DNA of 64,000 bases from Hyaloscypha bicolor E (Eukaryota; Ascomycota; Leotiomycetes; Helotiales; Hyaloscyphaceae), in NCBI RefSeq assembly GCF_002865645.1, contig NW_020194619.1, forward strand, positions 248,001-312,000, given 5' to 3'. Positions within the stretch are counted from its first letter, which is position 1; each line of letters opens with the position of its first letter. A model generated the notes under the pieces. The model had not been told where the DNA came from. It saw only the letters and a program-made list of their open reading frames with translations, and made no database searches. Below, piece by piece: positions 57,026 to 64,000 of this stretch. Made by a program: the position numbers and the translations under genes.

Positions 57026-59162
57026 TCACTCCAATGATACATCCTCCATTCTGCTCGTGTTCATCACCTCACTATCCATTGGGGAGCTACCACCGTTGCT
57101 CTGTCCATAGGCATCAACCTCCGTGTCAGATGTATCGGCTTCATAGCCAGGGGTTCTCGGACCTTCAGAAACAGTGCACTCAGTCACCTCGGCCAAAACC
57201 TCGGGACCCAAGGTCTTCTTCGTAAGTCTCGTGTACTCCGATATTTCAGATTGAGTGACTCGGTTGGCTCTATGAGTAGTCGGCTTCGGTGTCAAGGCTC
57301 GCTGCAAATTGACATTGTACTCAGACTCTTGGGTTTCTGAAACTCGCTCGTTTCTCTTGGGAGGCACTGGGTCAGACAATTTTACGCCCATTGCTCCCTC
57401 TGTTCGTTGAATAAATTCAATCTTCATGCCTGCCCAAAGCTCTGCATTGTCTTCTGCAATACTCGTCTCGTCTACACCTCCACAGTCAATCGAATCTTCT
57501 TCGCGGAATGTACTATTGCATCCGAGTCGGAGAAGAGTGCCGTGGATGGAGAGATCGATCTTGAAGAGCTGACCCATCTGATATGTGAAGCGCCTATCAA
57601 AGAAGAAGACCAACTCTTGTTTGATCCGTAGCTGAACTGCTTTCTCCATTCCTTGATACCATGGATGAGCTACAAGGCAGCGGAATGTTTCCTCTCTATC
57701 AGTCAGGAGAGATCGGCTGACGAACCACTCAGCAGCCCTAAACTGGGGGAAGTCAGCCCTCATTATTCTCTGAGGAGGCCCTGGGAACTCACAGCCTCGC
57801 TATTGTCCCAACTGGCACTGGTACAAATCAACGACAGGAAGTAGAGGTTGAAATCCGTCATCAATTCAAGTTCGGGGTCGCAGTCAGAACTGGAGCATCC
57901 TTGCAACATCTCATCTTCTGGGCGGAATCGGTGAATAATCTCTCTGGCCAGGTTGACATAACACTCCTCGGAAAAAGGTGCTTTGACGAACTCGTCGTTG
58001 CCGTCTCTTCCAACACAAATCAGATCCCGTTTTCTATATTTAAGCATTGCTGTCTCCCATTGCTTATCCATCACTTCAAGCTGAAGACGGTTCGAATTAT
58101 CTTCTTCGATCGGGCCTAGAATTTCAGAGAGTCAGCATTTTTCAACGTCTCGAGAGCAGTTCGAACAATGGCCCGATTGTCCTTGCACATCTTACCTTGC
58201 TGCTTCTCGATTTGTACCTCTTCAAGTCGTTCTGCAACCTGAGCATCGCACAATGCACCTTTCTCATTGTAGGATTGTGCCATCTGTCTAATCTCCCCTT
58301 TCAGTTTTTCAATTTGGACATGCTCTGATACGACTTTGGCGTTGAAGATCTTGGTAAACAGCTTCTCTGCTTGACGGGTTACCTCACTTTCAGCAACCTT
58401 TTGAAGGTCATCATAACGCTCGAACTCGATTTCAGCGTTTTCCTCAATGTCCATAAAGGCCTTGGAACAACGGGGAGTTACGGTAGCATTCTCCGGAGTG
58501 GATGGCTGACAGTGCATCCTGGGTTTTTTGGACTTTGCTCTTGAGGTCCCCTCTTGAGTGTCGGCGGTCTCGTCGACGCTCATGGATGTGAATGAAATGT
58601 CTGATTTCACGTTCAGGCCCGCCATATGGTCTGTGATAGAAGAAGAAGAATTATCGGAGCTTGACTTCGACTTTTTCTGTCGGAGTTCAGAGATGGTTAG
58701 GATGTTGTACTCATGTGATGAAGTACAATAGAGAGGGGGCCGACGAGGGTAGAGAAGAATAAGATGTGCACATACTGGGCTTGGAGGCAAGTCACCACTG
58801 CGAAGACGTCTCTTTGATGGAGAAGAAGGTTCCACTGGGAAGACAGCGTCCGACAAGGGTGATGAGGCAGAAGGGTCCCTCCTTAAGTCGCGGGTCTCCT
58901 CAAGATTCTCCGACAAGGGAGTAGAGACTACTGACGTTGAATCGTCCGCAGATGCCTCTCTAAAGGACTTGGTGCTGAACGCAGATGGTTTTTCATCGCC
59001 TCTCTGTCCAGGTCAGTAGAGCCGGTATTCAAGATACAGTTGCGGATAGCTTACGAATTCAGGCATGTTTGGAGGGAGACCGGCTGCGTTACGCTGTCGT
59101 TCTCGGGCAGTTCGACCTATCCTTGAGGGCGTCTTTTTGGGTGTCTTTTCCTTGGAAGACAT
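57026..59162 (-). CDS. Unrecognised five-exon gene
   Basis: Exons 59162-59055, 59003-58776, 58676-58196, 58115-57793 and 57742-57026 join in frame to 618 residues. Introns are 50-99 bp with GTAAGC, GTATGT, GTAAGA and GTGAGT donors, so the model is well supported. Residues 1-36 are basic (MSSKEKTPKKTPSRIGRTA, ending NMPEF). Residues 40-150 are Ser/Pro-rich, likely disordered. A helical coiled-coil-like middle (ERYDDLQKVAESEVTRQAEK, VAERLEEVQIEKQQG) leads to a more globular part (DLICVGRDGNDEFVKAP, WDNSEAFRAAEWFVSR, HPWYQGMEKAVQLR). The C-terminus is acidic and Ser/Thr-rich. I do not recognise the family. It lies 465 bp downstream of FOL3 on the same strand. Confidence 0.7.
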
Positions 59163-59627
59163 TATGGCTTTGCGTGGCGGTCCACCAACCCGATTGATAA
59201 CTAGTTTGTTAATTGTGATGGAAAAAAATGCGTCGAGTCTTGTTGTAAGTGACAACGCAGAGAGAATCAAAGGTGGAAGGAAGACGAAGATGGAAGAAAC
59301 TTGCCGGCGTGGAAGACGTGATTCAACAAGACAAGTAGCTTCAAAGGTCTTGCTGTAGAGGGAAGGAACAATGTGCACACTACACTTGCTTCATAAGCAT
59401 GGGCGTCTGTAAATTGTAAGCGGCGCCTGGAAGGAGCAACCCGCGACTTTCCCTTCTCGAAATCGAACAAATCAACAGGAAGAAGATTGTCGAGTGTAGA
59501 CGTCCTTCGAATGAAATGCCACTGAAGGACTTGAAATGAACATTGTTCCTCATTGTCCACCTTCTTCTGGGACTTTCAAATTAATTCATAGGCCAAGAAC
59601 TCAATCTGAAAACAGAGAGACGGGGTT
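59163..59627. other. Intergenic region
   Basis: 465 bp between FOL3 and the five-exon gene; promoter side of the latter. No other feature. Confidence 0.4.
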
Positions 59628-60872
59628 TCATCCCAAAAGTTGACTCTTAAGCTGCTCCGCATCCCGTAAAAGTCGGAGCACATCGGATACTAGGTACAAA
59701 CTTCCAGCAATGACCAAAGGTCCCCCGTCAGCAACCGTAGCTGCCCAACGCAAAGCGCCAGAAAGGTTACTGTCAGCATCGCGAAGTTGCGTAGTATCGA
59801 GGCCACAAGCAGAAGCAGCAGCTAGAATGTCCTGAGGGGCCATTGCTTCAACCCAAGGCATCCTATCAACAGGAACAAACTTCACAGCCGCAACACAATC
59901 ACCTGGGTACAGCAGAGGTTTCAAAATGCCCTCGAGCTCCTTTCCTTTCGAAGCCGCAAGGACCCAGGTAACTTTACTTGCCCCTTTACGCAGCCTGTTA
60001 TCCACATATGATCCAAGAACCTCTGCAGACTGGACATTGTGAGCCCCATCAAGGAGAACAACTTCTCGCCGCCCTGTGACACTCCTGATGTCTAAAGTCT
60101 GTAGACGTCCTGGCCAGCGAAGGTTTTGAATTGCGGGCAGTAGGTGGTGTAGAGGAGATGCAGGCTTGGTGTATGCCAGATGGAACGCCGTGTATGCGCA
60201 TGCCAGATTTTGCCATTGGTGGGGCTCAAAATCCTCCTCCGAAAGTCCGTCGAGAAAGGCTGACTCGGTAGAACTCAATATCACATCAGTTCCGATCTCT
60301 TTTGCGTAGTCCTCGACGACCTTCCGAACGACTGGTGGATTGCTTTCGTCCAAAACACACGGTACGCCGGGTCTCATGATACCTGCCTTTTCACGGGCAA
60401 TCTCTTCTATGGTGTTCCCTAGGAAGGACTGATGGTCTAACCCAATCTTTGATATGACTGTGACAACCTTGTGCTCCATAGTATTTGTCGAATCTAGACG
60501 TCCTCCGAGTCCAACCTCGATCACGCCCATCTCGATTTTTTCCTGGGCAAAGACTTCGAATGCTGTTGCTGTAAGGAGCTCAAACTCCGTAGCTCCTATG
60601 CCGCCCTTATGATTCCTGTCCATCACAAGATCCTCGGCACGTCTGAAGACTGACTCCTGGACTGTTTGGTCGTTGATTGTGATACCATCCCAACGATCAA
60701 TCAAATGGGGAGATGTGAAGCGGCCAACGCGCACACCGCTCGCGCAGAGCATGGAAGAGAGGTAGGCACATATTGTCCCCTTCCCATTAGTACCTGCGAC
60801 GTGTATAGCTTTCCACGTCTGCGGTGTGTGCTTGAGCAGGCGGCTGATCCGACCCAAACCAAGCTCTATCAT
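59628..60872 (-). CDS. FOL3: Dihydrofolate synthase (folC family)
   Basis: A single exon of 414 residues. The Mur-ligase-like P-loop is VAGTNGKGT (27-33), followed by GRFTSPHLIDRWDGI and TEFELLTATAFEVFA. The Omega-loop segment GVIEVGLGGRLDSTN and SKIGLDHQSFLGNTIEEIA with EKAGIM are folC signatures. The C-terminal domain starts at WPGRLQTLDI with LLDGAHN. It adds the first glutamate to dihydropteroate (dihydrofolate synthase, yeast Fol3). Length and the absence of a targeting peptide favour Fol3 over the longer mitochondrial/cytosolic folylpolyglutamate synthase Met7. Confidence 0.92.
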   Translation of the reverse strand: MIELGLGRISRLLKHTPQTWKAIHVAGTNGKGTICAYLSSMLCASGVRVGRFTSPHLIDRWDGITINDQTVQESVFRRAEDLVMDRNHKGGIGATEFELLTATAFEVFAQEKIEMGVIEVGLGGRLDSTNTMEHKVVTVISKIGLDHQSFLGNTIEEIAREKAGIMRPGVPCVLDESNPPVVRKVVEDYAKEIGTDVILSSTESAFLDGLSEEDFEPHQWQNLACAYTAFHLAYTKPASPLHHLLPAIQNLRWPGRLQTLDIRSVTGRREVVLLDGAHNVQSAEVLGSYVDNRLRKGASKVTWVLAASKGKELEGILKPLLYPGDCVAAVKFVPVDRMPWVEAMAPQDILAAASACGLDTTQLRDADSNLSGALRWAATVADGGPLVIAGSLYLVSDVLRLLRDAEQLKSQLLG

Positions 60873-61262
60873 TTTTCAGGCAGCAAACAATCATTGCTCA
60901 GAACATCCAGTGATAAGGTGTCGGACCAGGGGTGTTCAACGAGTCATTCCGCAGAGTTGAATTCGTGGTGGTGTGTGCTCAATCGTCGCCGTGAGTCAGT
61001 TGGATTGTTGACTTGAGGTCTGCTTTGGCGTTGCTGCTTGTCAGCCTCCGATTATTTTCAGCCACCCCTGTGCAATTCATGTGGGGCCGCTAACGTATTC
61101 TCTCGTCTTCGCGCCGCCCGCAAAGATCAACAATCACCCATCAATTGTGATAATCAACACCATCGAATTTTCCATCGAAAAGCGCATCGCCGTTGTCGCC
61201 CAGACCTCATTTTCCTGTCTATCACGTTTTTTCCGCGTCTCCAGACACTTCAATCTGCCAAA
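60873..61262. promoter_or_regulatory. Divergent promoter region between FOL3 and the next gene
   Basis: 390 bp between the two start codons. Pyrimidine-rich near 61190-61250, typical of a fungal 5' leader. Confidence 0.5.
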
Positions 61263-62741
61263 ATGGGCCTGCCGTAAGATTCAGCCTCCCTCGTTTCTCC
61301 TGCGCTGCTAACCAGATGCGAAGTTTGTTCATCACACCAGTCGAGCCTGAGATCGCATCCAAAGCAACTGAAAAAGTCGCATCGGGACCACGATCTGCAA
61401 TTCGACGACAACGAACTGTCCGTGGACCTCATGCGCGCTTATCTGCTGAGACTCGCAGACGCCGTATGCTGGGGATGGTGTCCGATGCGCGTCCCGAAGA
61501 CTTCGAAGTACAAATCCTGGAGCCTCCCTCTGGCGCTGGAGGCCCTCCGAATGAGAGCGAGATGCCTTCGGGTGCCCCTTTTCAGTCGCGTGCAATGCGC
61601 ATATTTGAACAAGAGCGAATGAGGTTACGCGATACACTCAGTTTTGAACGCCAACATGCGCCGAACTCTGAAATGGACGGGCCGCTGATGCCTCCTGTCC
61701 CAGAGTCGAGAGATTATTCTGGAATCGAAGAACGCCAGAGAGAGATTCAACGACTTCGACAAGTCCGTCAGGATATTCGAAGAATGGCCAGAAGACAGCC
61801 AGCACCAACACCCCCTTACACCGATAGAGATATAGAGTATATGGCTCGAACAGGAACTGGAATCAACTCTCCGCGACCCTCTTCTTTGACGCCTGCCCTA
61901 TCGCCTTCCCACCAACCTTCCACCGCATCTTCACCGCTCCGCCGATTGTCAGACGACTTCAGTTTTACTGCCCAGGCTCCCCCGTATGCAGCTGAGGTAA
62001 GCTATTTTCATCTCATATTTCTTGCTTCTTCGTCCGATCGTTGCAATTCACTTTTTGCCACAGCCGGCTTTCCTATGGAACATACCAAAGATGTGTAAGC
62101 CTCCTTTTCTGACCTTCCCACAGCAAGCTGGAAGACCAACACTATCCGAAAGGGTCCAAGCTCTGAGCCGAGCATCAAATAACTTCGAGAGATCTCGCCG
62201 ACTTATTCGTCAAGCTCAATTGGATGGCCTTGGTGACCGAGACCGAAGTTTGAGCCCTGAAGGTGGTGCCACCTGGGACACACTTCTCACAAGCATCACT
62301 CCAGACCCACAACCCCCGAGCGCTGGTTCTTCATTTGCATCTGCATCTGCTTCCGCAGCAGCAGCATCGACCTCAAGCTCAGGACCAGCATCGGCTAGCA
62401 CGTCTATGACAAGCCTGGGAATGACGGAAGATTCACCGACTCTTCGCGATTGTGATATATCAGATTCTGGTTCCAATACCGAGGAAGAGGAGGAGGAGGA
62501 TATTTACGAGCTGCAGGACTTTGGCAGAGATAGAGGCCATCGATTCTGGAGGACATATGCGGAGGTTGTCACTTCGAGGGCTGATCGGGCTGCTCGACAT
62601 GGAAACACAACGGACACGACGGAGCATTTGGGAGGTATGCATCGAATTATCTCCCGGCTTGCTGAGCGAGACGAAATCCCGGAGAGCTGGTGGGCTTCAG
62701 CGGGACTGAGCCGAAACCTTCGCCGTGAGCCTACCTCGTAG
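61263..62741 (+). CDS. Unrecognised Ser/Arg-rich protein
   Basis: Proposed exons 61263-61273, 61324-61996 and 62124-62741 give 433 residues. The tiny first exon encodes MGLP; the intron has CTAAC at about 61309, so close to the CAG at 61313-61315 that the AAG at 61321-61323 is preferred, giving MGLPLFITPVEPE. A start at 61316 (MRSLFITPVEP) is the alternative. The protein is rich in Arg, Ser and Pro, has a basic region (RSAIRRQRTVRG, AETRRRRMLG), a charged helix (IEERQREIQRLRQVRQDIRR), an Ala/Ser tract and an acidic stretch (NTEEEEEEDIYE). It ends with RLAERDEIPESWWASAGLSR, which looks conserved. No known domain seen. It may be a nuclear or regulatory protein; this is inference only. Confidence 0.65.
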
Positions 62742-63660
62742 GGAAGGTTATTTTACAAAAGTCTATGGGACGACGGAACGATATGGAGGGATTGTGATAC
62801 CACCTTGTATTTTAGCTTGTGTGTTTATAGGACTCAAAAGTTCGCAAGCTTATTTGTGGCTGGAGGGGAGCATCTTCTGGAGTTCTTTGGCGTTTGGAGG
62901 CATGGGGAGGGAGAGTTTACGATTTGCCCTTTATGAGGAGGTAGCCTTTCGAATGACAACGTTGCCCACGATCATACTGAATAACCTCATCACTTCTTGC
63001 CCTTTTCCTCGCATTGTAATCGAGATGGCGTCGAAAATCTGCACATGTCTCCACTCTCTCGAGCCAGGGTCTTGTCAGGCCGTCACTTCTGTCTAATAGC
63101 TGCCCTCCAAACAAGACATTCTCGTAAAGGCTAGCTTTCATGATTGGCTGCAGGAGCAGCACCAATTGACCTTCCAAAAACAAAAAATGTGAAACAAACA
63201 GATCGAGGGACGAGCGTCAGCGAATCCAATAAAGCAAGCCCGATTATATGTCGCGCCTCAGCCTTATTGCATGCAGGTCGCGAATCCCAGTCGGAAGTCC
63301 ACGCTTGTTTGTCATTTTAGCATTGCCAATTTCTTGTTGCGGCCGAACGCCTTTCCTTTTCTAGGGAACATTGATACCGAGAGCTTCAGCAGAGAATGCA
63401 GCATTCGAGCTGCAATATCGGGTTTCCAACGACAGTGGTGCAATAAGTTGCTAATTCTACATACACCTCGTGTGCTCAGGATCTGCCTATTTGCACGACC
63501 TTGGTCATAGTCCATTTGCCCGCGATACCACGACGTGAAACGAGGGCCTGGTCCACGAACGCGAGCATTTATGGGTGGGATGAAATCCTTTATCTGCCAG
63601 AGCTTTCGACCTCCTCTCTCGACTCTCTAAAACCCACTCCTGGGTCTCGAAATACCGGCG
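62742..63660. other. Intergenic region upstream of the kinase gene
   Basis: 919 bp with no supported gene; the 3' end of the preceding gene and the promoter of the kinase. Confidence 0.45.
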
Positions 63661-64000
63661 ATGGTCTCCCACCATTCCTCGTCTTCGGACCGCCATGCGA
63701 ATGGCAGATCAGGGGCAGGGAATGGGCACGGCAGGACCGAGAGCACACCAGGAACGCCGAGAAAGGAACGGTCAGCGGGGAAGGAAAAGGCGGTGCAGGA
63801 TCCGGGACTGAAGGACTATGTATGGCCCAGTACAAAAAGCGGGGGGACAAGATGGCTTACATATGGCACAGCGTCTAGGAGAATGCTTGGGGAGGGGAGC
63901 TTTCGGATCAGTTTACAAGGCCTTCAATTGGGGTACCGGGGAAGCTGTTGCTATTAAACAAATCAAGCTTGGGGACCTCCCGAGGAGTGAGCTTCGGATG
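63661..64000 (+). CDS. sepH: SepH/Cdc7-type septation protein kinase, 5' part
   Basis: Exon 1 63661-63819 and exon 2 from 63872 to the window end; 96 residues are visible and the gene continues. The intron (52 bp, GTATGG to CACAG) joins DPGLKDY to RLGECLGRGAFGSVYKAF in phase 0. The glycine loop GRGAFGSV and the ATP-binding Lys in VAIKQIKL are present, and NWGTGEAVAIKQIKLGDLP followed by SELRM is the wording of SepH (A. nidulans) and Cdc7 (fission yeast). This MAPKKK-like kinase of the septation initiation network triggers septum formation. The N-terminus is Ser/Gly/Arg-rich. Partial at the 3' end. Confidence 0.85.

Overview
The window looks like nuclear DNA of a filamentous ascomycete (Pezizomycotina). 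The evidence is short introns of about 46 to 145 bp with GT-AG ends and CTAAC/CTGAC branch sites, fungal-only families (Sog2, DUF2855, DUF7598, GPI-type cupredoxin, NACHT-ankyrin STAND protein, SepH-type kinase), and an AT-rich island with the CpA/TpG loss typical of repeat-induced point mutation (RIP). A leotiomycete is plausible but is only a guess. Intron boundaries were read by eye and checked for reading-frame continuity; no transcripts or searches were available.

Left part (1-18.8 kb): a Tcp11/Sok1 protein, the RAM-pathway leucine-rich-repeat protein Sog2, a DUF2855 protein, a possible small secreted protein, a compact RecQ helicase with a GC-AG intron, two unrecognised genes, several clusters of diverged short repeats, and glutathione reductase.

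Accessory block (19.3-28.3 kb): a NACHT-ankyrin NOD-like receptor whose eight C-terminal ankyrin units are almost identical, enclosed by a 25-bp inverted repeat; a broken beta-lactamase-like serine hydrolase gene abutting that repeat; the tiny SERF/4F5 gene; and a degraded Tc1/mariner element bounded by TA and ending 122 bp from the SERF start codon.

Core block (29-45 kb): DUF7598 membrane protein, guanylate kinase (with a 41-C run in intron 1), septin Cdc10 and mitochondrial ribosomal protein L32 sharing one divergent promoter, the Ski8 WD40 protein (start codon alone in its first exon), the mitochondrial Holliday-junction resolvase Ydc2/Cce1, a secreted cupredoxin, an SMN homologue reconstructed from five short exons, a short-chain dehydrogenase and the nucleolar RRM protein Nop15.

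RIP island (46.459-55.297 kb): 8.8 kb of extremely AT-rich sequence without usable ORFs. It is bounded by 71-bp terminal inverted repeats and TA on both sides, so it can be read as one RIP-destroyed DNA transposon. A remnant of a membrane-protein gene lies at its left edge.

Right part (55.3-64 kb): a coiled-coil protein, an unrecognised five-exon gene, dihydrofolate synthase, an unrecognised low-complexity protein, and the 5' end of a SepH/Cdc7-type septation kinase cut by the window end. Most genes are independent housekeeping genes; no metabolic gene cluster is seen.
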